This document shows positions 24,471 through 35,993 of a DNA stretch of 64,000 nt, piece by piece. The notes beneath the pieces were generated by a model that saw only the letters and a program-made list of their open reading frames with translations, was not told the origin of the DNA and did not search any database. The stretch's first letter is position 1. The number at the start of each line of letters is the position of its first letter. Position numbers and translations under genes: made by a program. Source of the DNA: Carya illinoinensis (taxonomy: Eukaryota > Streptophyta > Magnoliopsida > Fagales > Juglandaceae). The stretch covers positions 15,333,501 through 15,397,500 of the forward strand of contig NC_056761.1 in the NCBI RefSeq assembly GCF_018687715.1. Reading direction: 5' to 3'.

Positions 24471-25709
24471 TTCTTAATTGACATAGGCACACAAGGGATA
24501 TTTCCTAAGAGGAAAGCTATGCCTGCCCATATCATTGGTACGAGGCTCCTTAGACGGAAGGTATCACCCAAAGGTTGGTACCAGACCCTAGAAACTTGGA
24601 ACAAGCTGTTGTCGTTCCTAAAACACTGCCTTAACTTCTACACAAAGCCATATTGGGCAAAGTACATGAGCCCCCCCAGGACAAGGATTCGATGTTTAAT
24701 CTTTCAATTAAGAGTAATGTTATAATTATAAAAAGATTTTATAAAAATAAATTTATAAATTAATATGATTTTATATAATATATTAGATCTATTTTATAAT
24801 AAAAATAATTTTACAATCTAATATATATTATCAAGTCATATAAATTTATAAATTTATTTTTATTAAATATTTTTGTAATTAAAAATATTCTCAACTCGAA
24901 TCATCACAAAATTACAGTATTCCTTGCATGCTTAGTTGTCCTATAAGAAAGATTCTAGTAGACCAATTTTAAGAGAGTTTTATTATATATAAATATAGTT
25001 ACGTATTAATCTGTGTATTAATATTGATTTATTTATATTTAAAATTTAAATTAATATTATTTTTAATAAAATTTATTTTTTAACTAACTACATAATATTA
25101 ATATATAGATTATAATTATATTTTTTCATTTTAAGGATCTCTTGATTATTAGCTGATTTACCGACATCACTAACGCGTCCAGGCTGATCTCTTCGTGCCG
25201 CCGCAATGTAACCGAGAGGTGCTTTCGAGATGAGTGTAAGAAATATATTTTTATTTTATGTGTATTTTTCAAATTATTTTAAATAATTCACAAATTTATT
25301 TAAAAATGCTTAATTAATAATTAAATGACACGAAGGAAGGGGGGAGAGAGAGAGCTACGTATGGCAGAGGGAAAGGCCGGCCGAACAGTAAAATCATTGA
25401 ATGAGGGCCAGCCATCCACCTGTCTTTTCCCCCTATCGCCTGGTGCTTGTAGAAACACGTCTCTGGTACATCCGTGACCACTGATGTGATTTTCTCCGTC
25501 ACGATCACGCCACGTAGGGTTTTACAGTCAACGCGTTACGTGCTTTGAATGGAAGAGTCAAAAGAAAAAGACAGCCCCACGTCAAAACTGCCGCCGTGAT
25601 ACTGATACCTGCTATTTTCCAACCTAAATATTATTTTAATAAGAACTATAAACATTATATTAATAAAAATATTATTTAAAATATAATGATCTTTGCTTCG
25701 AATTTTCTT

Positions 25710-25915
25710 AAGTCCGTGTGAATAATGAAATTGTTTTATTTTATTTTATTATTATATTTTTTTAAAATTTTTACATAAAATATAACAAATTTTTTAATTT
25801 TTAAAATTTATAAAAATAATAATATTAAAAATTAATATTATAATAATATTTTATTTAATTTTTAATTTTTATCTTAATTAATCTTATCTTAACTCATTAT
25901 TTAAATAATATTTTA
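25710..25915 (-). mobile_element. MITE, family A, eroded copy
   Basis: The core TTTTTACATAAAATATAACA, AATTAATATTATAATAATAT and TTATTTAATTTTTAATTTTT matches other copies. The CATCTCATC ends have decayed to TCTTATCTTAACTC. Confidence 0.4.
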
Positions 25916-26822
25916 GGAAGCACTCGTGCTTGATTTCAGTGAGAATTTAGATTAATATATTTTAAATAAAGCTTTAAAACAATTAATATATATTTAAAAA
26001 AATGTTTGTATATAATTTAAAAGTCGATAAGTTTTGCTATTATTTTTTAAAATTTTAAATAAATTCAAGATTCACATTAAAAAATTATTTTTTTAATTAT
26101 AAATTTTATTTTTTAATTAAATATACAGAATTTATACGTTATAAGACTGCATTTATTATATGAAATAGCTAATGACAGATAATATATATACTATATATTT
26201 TGGCAGTCCTCAAACCCAATTAAAAAACACATCCAAGTCAAGATGGGTGCAGACTGCAATGTGGCCGGTTTGAATTTTGAATCTGAATGATCTCGAACCC
26301 TGAATATATAATTAAACTTCTTTATTAAGTAAGATTGCCGACTAATTCAAAAGAAACCCGTGTTTTATTTGGAAAAGTGTCGTGCGTGTTGCTGCAGGCC
26401 AGATTCATGCATGCATGGTTCCTTTCCTTAGCCTCCCCCACTCTTCTATGTCGATCGGCTTCAAACACGTACCAATTGCGAAGTACCACGCGTATTGCGT
26501 CTATCATAGTATTACTAGTTTATTTATTTATTAATTAATTAAAGTAATGCATGTTACACGTACAATTTAATTTATTAGATACTCGAATATAATATGGAAA
26601 ACTCTTATGGCAAGCGATTTGCGAATTAAAATGCATACTAATACTGATATATCAAATGAAACGGCGTGTTTCAAAGTATTGAAAAAGTGATTTCATACAA
26701 CAAGAGTGGAAAGATGATTTCGTCTTCATAGAACGGCTGCATCTGAAGTGGGAAGAGAAAAACTCGAAATCTCTTCCCCTCATCGACATCTCTTCCCCTC
26801 GTCGACATCTCCTCCCTCATTT

Positions 26823-27310
26823 GATGATAAGGATTTGTTGGTATTGAAAGAAGAATACACAACACGGCCTGCATCAGAGGAAACAATAACTGACCCCACA
26901 AATCCAAAGCATTATTGGAGATATCATATGTATCGAGATTCTCTATTAAAGACTAAACTAAGCTGGTCGCCCTTGACCTATTATCTTGTTTATCCAAGCT
27001 GTGTTTCTGTTTCCACTTGAGACATTAGAATTGCATATCGTGATCTTTTCTTCATTATTTTTCTTTGGGATTCTGTTATTCTCAGGTGTACATGTGATGC
27101 TGGAATCGTTGATGAAGGAGAATCAACTCAAAACCACCATTAAAGACCTTTTATGAGGTAGTGGAAGATCATATCATGAGGGAGAAAATTAAGCTCAAGT
27201 AAATGAAGAGACTACAGCCACGAGTACTGAGAAACAATTGGTTTCGAATGGAAAGGAAAAGTTGCCAGTGGCATAAAAGTTAACTAATGTTCCACAAAAT
27301 GAGACTTTGG
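26823..27310 (+). pseudogene. DPE2: 4-alpha-glucanotransferase DPE2, C-terminal fragment
   Basis: Two collinear exon remnants match the C-terminus of plant DPE2, the cytosolic enzyme that transfers glucose from maltose to glucans. Exon A (26823-26925) reads KDLLVLKEEYTTRP, SEETITDPTNPKHYWRY. Exon B (27086 onward) reads VHVMLESLMKENQLKTTIKD, then GSGRSY, VNEETTATSTEKQ. The intron between them is retained, so this is a DNA-level duplicate and not a processed copy. Two lesions are visible: the donor after exon A is AT instead of GT (26926-26927), and TGA at 27154-27156 stops exon B just before GSGRSY. Another in-frame stop follows within about 12 codons. The catalytic domains are absent. To the left lies unrelated sequence with a 19-bp tandem repeat (about 26770-26810). 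Confidence 0.75.
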
Positions 27311-27584
27311 CATTGCACTAAATTAATGCTGCCTACATATTTTAATTATTATACGCCACCCAACCGCTGCCCAGCACTGCCGTGCTCAATTCTAGATTTT
27401 TTTTTTTCCCCCGAAACAAAGCAACCCATCTGTTTTTCAGCTGCAGTTCCCCATGTCGAGCATGGCAAATGGCAAAATAAGACTATGTTGCCAGCAGCAA
27501 GACACAGCCCACCAAGTCTACCATCACCTTGTCCCATCGCATGGTGAGATTCTCCTCCTCAACGTTGTGCCATCCTTTCGTTTT

Positions 27585-27636
27585 CTTCTCTCTCTGTCTC
27601 TCCGATCTCTCTGTCTGCTCTCTCTCTCTCTCCGCG
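27585..27636. repeat. CT-rich low-complexity tract
   Basis: CTCTCTCTGTCTCTCC-type imperfect dinucleotide repeat; non-coding. Confidence 0.7.
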
Positions 27637-28096
27637 CATCGCCACCACCTTCTATCCCAATGACATGGCCCACACAAGACAAAGCCATCATCTTTTATCC
27701 TGCCGATCCGTGGAATTTTAGAGTGATTAATCTATCTGGAATTTTTTTCATTTAAATATTTTTAAAATATTTAAAAAAATTTACAATATCATTAAAAAAT
27801 ATTTATTTAATCATTAAAAAAATAGATATCTATAGAAATGTTCGTCTCTCAATATCTCCTTGTCTAATATCATACTTTTTATCTTTTGTTTATCTTATTT
27901 AATGTCTAATCTCGCATTATATTATTCATCTATATTTTCTATAATAATAAGATATTATTATTAATTTTTGTATCATATCTTTCATATTTTATTTTTTAAT
28001 CTAATTAAATATATTAACTAGTTGAGCGGCCGCTCTTTCTTGTAAAAAACCTTGGGCATACGTTCTCTCTCTCTCTCACACAAGAATAAATCTTCC

Positions 28097-28283
28097 CAAC
28101 CCCCCAACCCCCCAACATCCCACCTCTTTTTTATTTTTTAATATTTTTTTAATATTTTTTTTGAATTTATTTTTTTTAAATTAATTTAATTATTTTATTT
28201 ATTATTTATATATTAAATAATAAATAAAAAATAAAATAATAAAAATTAAAAAATAAGTGGAGTGTTGGGGGGTTGGGGGGTTG
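28097..28283. mobile_element. Foldback MITE with G/C-run ends
   Basis: The left end CAACCCCCCAACCCCCCAAC (28097-28116) is the exact complement of the right end (about 28264-28283). The inner AT-rich arms are also complementary, down to a centre near TATATATTAAAT at 28205, so nearly the whole 187 bp can fold into one hairpin. No coding potential. Confidence 0.7.
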
Positions 28284-28307
28284 TGTAGCATAACTCCTTA
28301 TTTTTTC

Positions 28308-28478
28308 AAAAAATAATATTTATAATCATAATTGTGCAAGCAGCGTGCAGTCATTTTAAAAAAAATAAATTAATATAAGACCCACATAAAAAAAAATTTA
28401 ACTTTTTAACCATGAACTCCATTCTTTTTCAAAACGATTACACGGCATTTACAATTCCACGACTGTATATAACATTGC
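28308..28478. mobile_element. MITE with GTGCAGTC-type inverted ends
   Basis: The left arm (ATAATTGTGCAAGCAGCGTG followed by CAGTCATTTT) and the right arm (complement GGAATTGTAAATGCCGTGTA followed by ATCGTTTTG) form a degenerate inverted repeat of about 45 bp. The centre is AT-rich. Confidence 0.45.
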
Positions 28479-29385
28479 TCTATTTTTCCATCTATCCATT
28501 TTGTCTATCAAGATAATTAACTTTTTTTAGTTTTTTGTTGTTTCCTTCAAGGCCAAAAAAGATAGATTTATAGTTTTTCGTCAACTCTCGCGAATTATGC
28601 ACAACACAAGAAGACTCCCGGGTTGCAAATCATTTGAGGACCGTGACGGTTTTGTAAAAATCACATTGCGTGGTTTTCACGTGCCACTCACAACTGTGCA
28701 TAGTCCTTAATTACGTGCCACTTCTTCCGATAGTTTTTCTCGTCACATATGCTGGATCACCGGAGTCGCCATCATCAGATATTTCAAATATGACTTTTGT
28801 AGCTGAAAAGAGACAAGCGTGATGCCTTCACATGCAGTCACAGATTCTAAAATTGAGTTCATCTCTTGGATGTTTGTCTGTAGAAGTTGAGTCCTCTTTT
28901 TTTATGAAGGGTGAGGTTGCGTTTCCATTTTAGCAGAATGTTGTCTCTTGAACGTTTTTCTGTAGATAGTATAAGCAGTAGTGAATACAAAACTAGTTAT
29001 AAAATAAAACAATATAATGGTGGAGTTCTAAATGCATTATTTGATTTATGATGTAATGATTAATATGAGGATATCTCTACATGTATCCGGTTATAGATAT
29101 AAGTTTTTTTGATGAATAAATGATGATAGTTTTCCTTAAAAATAAAATAAAATATATATTTTTTTAACTAGTTTTCAACAATACTTTTTTTTAATCAAAT
29201 AAATATAGTTCATTACCTAATTTTCCAAGAAATAAGAAAATCTAATAACTATATTTGTAATTTTATCTAGCAAAATAACATAAGCAAAATCAAAAGCATA
29301 TTTAGTTCTTTATTTTTAGCGGGATGAGAAAGTAAAAGTATTAAATCTATTTCGCTATTATTCTATCGCTCATTCCAATACGAGT

Positions 29386-29530
29386 AATGTTACATATAGT
29401 CACTTTTACATATTCTTTATGCATTTCACTAATATAATTAGTTGCATCAATTTTTTTAATATGTAGCCAATCACGTTAATAAAGTACATAAAAGAGTATG
29501 TAAAAATAATTACTTATAGAATTTTTGTTC
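29386..29530. mobile_element. MITE, family B (copy 2)
   Basis: GTTACATATAGTCACTTTTA and TTTATGCATTTCACTAATAT on the left pair with TAAAGTACATAAAAGAGTAT and AATTACTTATAGAATTTT on the right. Structure is the same as at 5583, 30249 and 52617. Confidence 0.55.
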
Positions 29531-30248
29531 CAATACAAGTCCAAATCACCATGTTCATCAACTCGATCCACTTCTTGAATTTAGCAAAATCCTAGTCTCT
29601 CTTAAAGTTAAATGAGAAATGATACTTTTAAAAATAAAAAATAAATATAAGAGTTACATGAAAAAAAAAATTACTTTTATTTAAAATGACTGTACGGTAT
29701 TTATTTAATTAATTACCTAATCCAATTCAAGTATTTTTTATGTTCTATTAGGCAAATTTTTGACTGAGCTAGGATGCCTAATCCAACGAGAGTGCTCTTA
29801 TATGGAGCTACAAGTATAGGTAATTAATTAAAAAATATTATTTTCTCTCCATAAAAAATCTGAATATAGCTGATCTAGGCAATCAATTATAATTTCTTAT
29901 AAAAATGATGCTTTGATGCTTTGTGTTTTAAGGTGACTTGATGTATTTATTTATTTTATTTTATTTTTATTTTTTTTATGTTTAGTGTTGTTTACAATTT
30001 GATATAACTTGATTCGATGTAATTTGATGATGTTGAGTTTATGCAATCTGATGTATTAGGATGTTTTGAAATTTTTGGATGTATTTTGATTGTATAGTTT
30101 GTTCTTTTTCAAAAATTTATATAAAAAAAAATGGAGCTAATTGGATAGATTTCAATAAACAATAGAAAAATAGCTTATTATTATTATTATGCTGAGAATT
30201 ATGGCTAATTCAATATAGGGTTGATTTTAAATAGATTAGCTAAATATA

Positions 30249-30402
30249 ATTATGCTACGCATAGTTACTTTTGCGTACTTTTTATGCACTTCACTGATGT
30301 GATTGACTAAAATAATTATTTTATATTAAAAAAAATGACACAATCAATTACATTAATAAAATATATAAAAAATATACAAAAATGACTACATATAGAGTTA
30401 TT
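30249..30402. mobile_element. MITE, family B (copy 3)
   Basis: TGCTACGCATAGTTACTTTT and TTTATGCACTTCACTGATGT on the left pair with CATTAATAAAATATATAAAA and ATGACTACATATAGAGTTAT on the right. This is the best preserved left arm of the family in the window. Confidence 0.55.
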
Positions 30403-31154
30403 AATAAAAAATAATATGCTTAATCAAAAAATGACTGAATAAATGCCAGTGCTTTCTCACTCAAATAACATGCAAAAGGCCACACTGCATTAAATGCACC
30501 AATATACAGTGTAAATATGAAATCTTGACAAAAGATCCTGTTATTGACAAGGTAATGCTATATTAAATGTGGTAGTATGGCAGTCTGAGCGAACAAGACC
30601 CCAATATGAGGGGTATAAATAGCATAAAGCTAATAAAGGAAAAGGTAAATCACTCTAATCAAACTCTTAACTACTTCTCTTTTTTTCTTCTGGTGATATT
30701 ATTTTCCAACTTTAGCTTCGGAGGTGTCACGAACATACTTGACCACCCATTTTTATTCTTTTGCAGATTCTTGGCGCGATTTAGAACTAGTGGTTACAAA
30801 ACACGCCTTGACATCTAGCATTTTATTTTTACTAATTACGAAGTGAACGGAATCGAGGTTCTAATGCAAAATAACTTTGATTTCTAAAAGCATTCCAAAT
30901 CATCAATTTTTATTAGTCTAAATTGAGAAGAAAAATAGACTTTAGTCACTGATGTAATCATGGAAGAATTCCTTATTCATAAAAATTTCCAATAATGGGA
31001 CTACTATAGTACAATGTAATACATTAATTAGGTACATTCTGAATTTAAGTTTACATACTTGCATGCCTCGATGCGCACACATAACACACAATAGTGAGAA
31101 CGTCACAGGCGACTAGGCGAGGATGTGCATGGCTCCGAGGAGAAATACTTTTTG

Positions 31155-31345
31155 CAGTCGGGAGATGCAGTCAGCGTACAGTCGGCTGTAAAAAAAAAAT
31201 TAATATAGGACTTACATGAAAAAAAAAATTATTTTTATAACTTTTTATAATTCATGTAAGTCTCATTGAATATAAAAGAAATTTTTTATAATTTTTTTTA
31301 TTCATTCCGTACAGCCGACTGCACACCAACTGCATGTAGCGACTG
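31155..31345. mobile_element. MITE with 36-bp GTCGGCTGTA-type inverted ends
   Basis: The left arm 31155-31190 and right arm 31310-31345 are inverted repeats. They share the outer CAGTCG, the middle ATGCAGT, and the inner CAGTCGGCTGTA exactly. The centre is A/T homopolymer-rich with a small internal palindrome around ACTTACATG. It sits inside sequence with repeated GGCGAGCAC/CTCGCC words, probably an older repeat. Confidence 0.7.
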
Positions 31346-32799
31346 TATGTAGTAAAGCTGGACTCCGAGTCCCCATATATGAGGTGGCGAGCACTATGAT
31401 TCTCACTTGGTGCTCGTTAAGGAGGCAAATACTTTTGCTCGCCCGAAGGCAACCACTTGGATGTCCATGGTGATCGCACGAGGCGAGCACTTTGGTTACT
31501 CGCCGGAAAGCATGCCTCCATCGTCGGATATTCACACGTATTGATAATATTTCATTAGCCCCACAGATTGATAAAATGCGAGGAAACTCATATTAAACAA
31601 CATGGTGGCAGGGTCAGTATATTCAAGTTCAGCGATCTTAAAACTCTGTTTTGAGTTTTCTCTTTTGTCCACATTACAATGACGTTTCCTACCTCTTTCC
31701 ACGTAAACGCCCCATGCATGCATTGTATGTATGTATGTATGTGTGCATGCTTTTTATATTACTAATACGTATATTATGTCATAATAATCATGAAAGGGCT
31801 TGCCTTTCTGCAAATTAAGCTGCAAGGTCAAAAAATGCATGTGATGCATGCAGCATATACATTATAAGAAAAATGATATTTTATGATCAATTTATAATAA
31901 TGAAAAGACTATTAACAATTAATTTGTTATTAATAATTTTTTCGTTATTATAAATTAGTCTTCAAAAGTTATTTTTCTTATAATGACAGTACTGTTCATT
32001 GGAGTCGCTTTCAGGATTAAAAGCGATCGAATGGGCACGCAGGTTCCTACTTCCTACCAAATCGTGTTTTATTTTTTCTACTTTGACGACGAACAAGTCA
32101 AGTTGTCAGTAGCATTAATATAATCAAATTGATGTCAAGCGTGATGTCGACTCTGTTCTCCTCTTCCTCGAGTTCACACCCATCTACTCTCATGCTTGTC
32201 AAACAGCTCCTGGTTCTTGAATGCTTAAGTCGGAGCGTTGGAGGGGTTCAATTCATTGGGATCTATCTCTTTTCTTCATTTTACACAACCTTTTTTTTCT
32301 TTTTTTGGTTCCTTTTTTCAAAAATAGAATTAAAAACGAATAAAAAAAATAGAAATGGTCAAGGTGGAGGTTTTCGGATTCATCCTTTAATAAGAGTAAT
32401 ATTAGGGATAAATTCTAAATGCATAAATCTTGTACGAGTTTTTTATAAAAAAAAAAAAAGGGCTCTATAAAAATAAAAAATAAAAAAAATTGCGGTCTAT
32501 TTTTTTTATATGTATAAAATGTCTGCACAAAAATTTTATTTGCCATTATTTGAATAAAAAAATCTATTTATTATTTATTTTCTCATCATTACATGACGTG
32601 GTATTAGATGATAGGTTTACAAATAAAATATAATAAATAGTTTCTAATCATCTAATATCGTATCATGAAATGATGAAAAGATAATAAAAATTATGACGAT
32701 GAGTAACGTTAATCTTATGGTTATTTGATAATGGGAGTTGGTAAATCGTTTAGAACCCAAGACCTAAGGAGCATCCATGTGGGGTTACAGGAAAGGTAT

Positions 32800-32975
32800 A
32801 GATAATAAGTTGAAATGAAATGAAAGTTGAATAAAATATTATTAAAATTTATTTTTTTAATTTTATTATTATTTTAGATTTTGAAAAAGTTAAATTCTTT
32901 ATTATATTTTATATGAGATTTATAACCAATCATTGATGAGATTTATTACTTTTTCAATTTTTTATAAAAGAATTA
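32800..32975 (+). mobile_element. MITE, family A, copy
   Basis: GTTGAAATGAAATGAAAGTT, AATAAAATATTATTAAAATT and TTTTGAAAAAGTTAAATTC followed by TTTATTATATTTTATATGAG match the family core in forward orientation. The right end is lost. Confidence 0.45.
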
Positions 32976-35900
32976 AACTTATTCCAACCTATTTCATATA
33001 TTCAAACATAAATTTTAACATATTTACATTCAAACACGTATTAATGAGATCCATAAAATACTAAATTTACATATCAATTCAAATAATTTGAGATTATCTT
33101 GACAACTAAATGCAGCTTTAAGACCTCTTGACTATGATACATTTTACACAACTATAAAAAAAAATAAAAAATAATTTGTTGGATAATAAGAAATTAATGC
33201 CATTTTCAAACTGTCGCACTAATTCCAACTTCTAGCGGCAATTAATTACTTGGTTAGAGGGTAATTGTTTTAAGACTAATCATGTTGAATATACGATCTG
33301 AGTCCAGACATTTTAATGTTTTATTGACTCCTTGATTGTCGTTAAGATGACAAAGAATTATGGTACGAGGGATATCCGGGGTTTGAATTCATGAACCATA
33401 CCTTATCTTTGTAATATTCAAACCGCCGAATCTTACTTTTTATATTTCACAAAAAATTGATTCATAATTCAGAAAATATTAAAATAAAAATTATATGTAC
33501 AATTATTTTTTAACTAATCATATTAATCAAATGTATAATAAAATAAATAAAAATAAAGACACCATTTACCATGCTCATACAGATATATCAACTATATATT
33601 TTTTTAATAAATAAATTTAATATGTAAATTATTTAATAAAATAAAATAAAATATTGAGTAGAATTCAAATTTATTACATTTAAAATATTCAAAAATTTAA
33701 ACTGATATTAAAATAACATGTGTCAGTGTCACCCATCTGCAAGCAATTAATACTGACCCGGAAGTCTAGACTGCCCGTTTGAAGGAGCGAAAGGGAAGAA
33801 GACGAAGAAGCAGTTTTCCTTTCTAGCAATAAATAGTATTGGAATTTGGGTCCAGAATGGAGCGGGTCGCCAGCTATATGTGTTATTAAACCATTTGCGT
33901 AGACATTACTGTTGGAAAAGAATACCCCAGAAAACAGGTAGAGATCCCCCCACCTAGGTCAGAAATTATTTCACTTTTTTTTTTTTTTTAAATTTCAATA
34001 AGGCCAAAGTTGAAAATTTGACATTGATAACTCTCAATTATTTTCCAGCATGATCTTATGAATAACCTTATCCATTGAGAATCCTTCAAAGAGAACTGAA
34101 GAACCCAGACCAGATCGTGGAGATCCTGTAAAGTGTAGTGTTATCCCTACCATGAATCCAGTGTATTAAGCCGATGTACAAAGATCGTAGGCACGAGTCT
34201 CATCTGTTAAGCATCGTTCTTAGAGAGACTTGAGCTCATTATCTCTCATCAATCAAACCATGCATAGAGAGTGTTCTTATAGGCTAGATAATATTAACCT
34301 CTTTACATTTTCCGATCATAAATTTATTTGAGTAATTTTTCAGGTTGTCACGGAGCACGAACATTGCCGCCATGTTATTAAAAATAAATGTGTTTAACAC
34401 CATGACTTGTGATAAGTTAGAAGTAACACTCGTTTCGTGTTCTAAAACTACTTAATAATTTTTTTATTTTATTTACGAACATGTCACTTCCATAGCGGCA
34501 TGATTTTGGCCAACCCGAGCCACCGAAGGGTCTCACGAGGAGTCCCTTGTGGCGGTACAATGTCCATGGAGGGAAGTGGCTTAAATATTAAACTAACCTA
34601 GTAAACACCAGAAAACTCGTCTTTTGCCTTTATAATTTGCCTTCGTTTTACTTGTAATATAAAAGCTCGTCTTTTGCTGACTACAATCTTGGGCGTACTC
34701 CGCCGCTTACAAAATGCCATACAGAGAATGACAAAGCTTACCCTATTTTACAATCAAACCTCTAAACCGAAATCAACTTTTTCAACTATTTTATAACTCT
34801 TATTACAATTCCATGAAGATTAGTCGTGTAAACATAAAAATTCTTTTTTTAATAAAGTGGCATGATCACCTTGGTTGATTATAAAATAAATTGTAAAATA
34901 TTTTTAAAAGAGCGGTAAGGATATCATGATTCATTACCCTTTCGACCAACTGATTTAAGTGCCAAGCCAAGCACATTTATTTCATACTCATAAAGCAGAG
35001 AGTTTGGTCAAGAAACGTTCTAAATCACGTCAAAAGATTATTATTTCCCATTTGGGTAAAGGATTCAAAGGCACTGATGAAACGTAGCTGGCAGAAAAGA
35101 TAGGTGGTCCAGGATGTAACCCATTTTTTTCTTTACATATCAGCACAAAGTCCCATAAGGAGGCTGAAATTCTTCAGATACAGAGAAGAGGCTGCATAAT
35201 TCAACTTTGTCCAAGACGTGACACCAATCGGTGACTTTTAGATATTGAGATCTCAAAAATCTGTTTGCATATACCCCTTCAAATAACATTAGTTTCTTAA
35301 CTCAAGAGGTTTAACCAATGCGCAAACACCTCATGAGGCCATTCTTCTGATGTGAACAGAATCAAAAGCCTCAGTCAGATTATCTCCTAAGAGTGCACGA
35401 AAACAACCCCATTTCTTGATGATCAGAATTACCTATTGTTATATTAATGGGAAATGACAATTACCAATGTGTAACCTTAGATATGGGTCAGCGTTGCTGT
35501 GCAGTGAGTAATGACATAGACAGAGGAGCCCAGCCACTTTGTGGTACACTCTGAGCCAACCCCTAGCGGTTCTCTTCTCACAATTCTATATACACGGATT
35601 ATTTACATTTCTCCATCCATTTTAGAAGTCATGGTAGGCAATTGTAACGCAGAGAGTTATAAAATAACCCATTTCCTATGCAGTGCCTTGCGCAGGCTAA
35701 TTATTATAAGCAGAAGTGTCTAAAATGAATAGGAATGAAAACTGCAACCAATCATACAAGGCTGCAATTGATTGAATGTAAGAAGGCCTAACAATATAAT
35801 TAAAATAGGGCTGCACAATCTAATTTCTTTCCTACATATTCTCATCAGATATAAATCATATCTTTATTCAATGAAAAAGAAATTGACAAATAAACTAACC

Positions 35901-35993
35901 TAGTAAACACCAGGAAACTCCCTAAAGATAAAGAATGCAAATGAGGTAGCAGGATCAACCCTTCTGATCCATCCAATAATTCTATTCTTACCA
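32976..35993. other. Intergenic spacer and 3' flank of the STICHEL-like gene
   Basis: No gene recognised. The word AACTAACCTAGTAAACACCA occurs twice (about 34590 and 35893), the second just after the STICHEL-like stop. It may be a short duplication. The rest is AT-rich with no domain-bearing frame. Confidence 0.5.

Larger units (their letters stand above)
23087..26822. other. Very AT-rich intergenic spacer
   Basis: No gene recognised. A more GC-rich island at about 25150-25610 has several ACGT-core words (CCACGTAG, TTACGTGC, CCCACGTC) but no recognisable coding sequence. Two family A MITE relics inside are listed separately. Confidence 0.5.
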
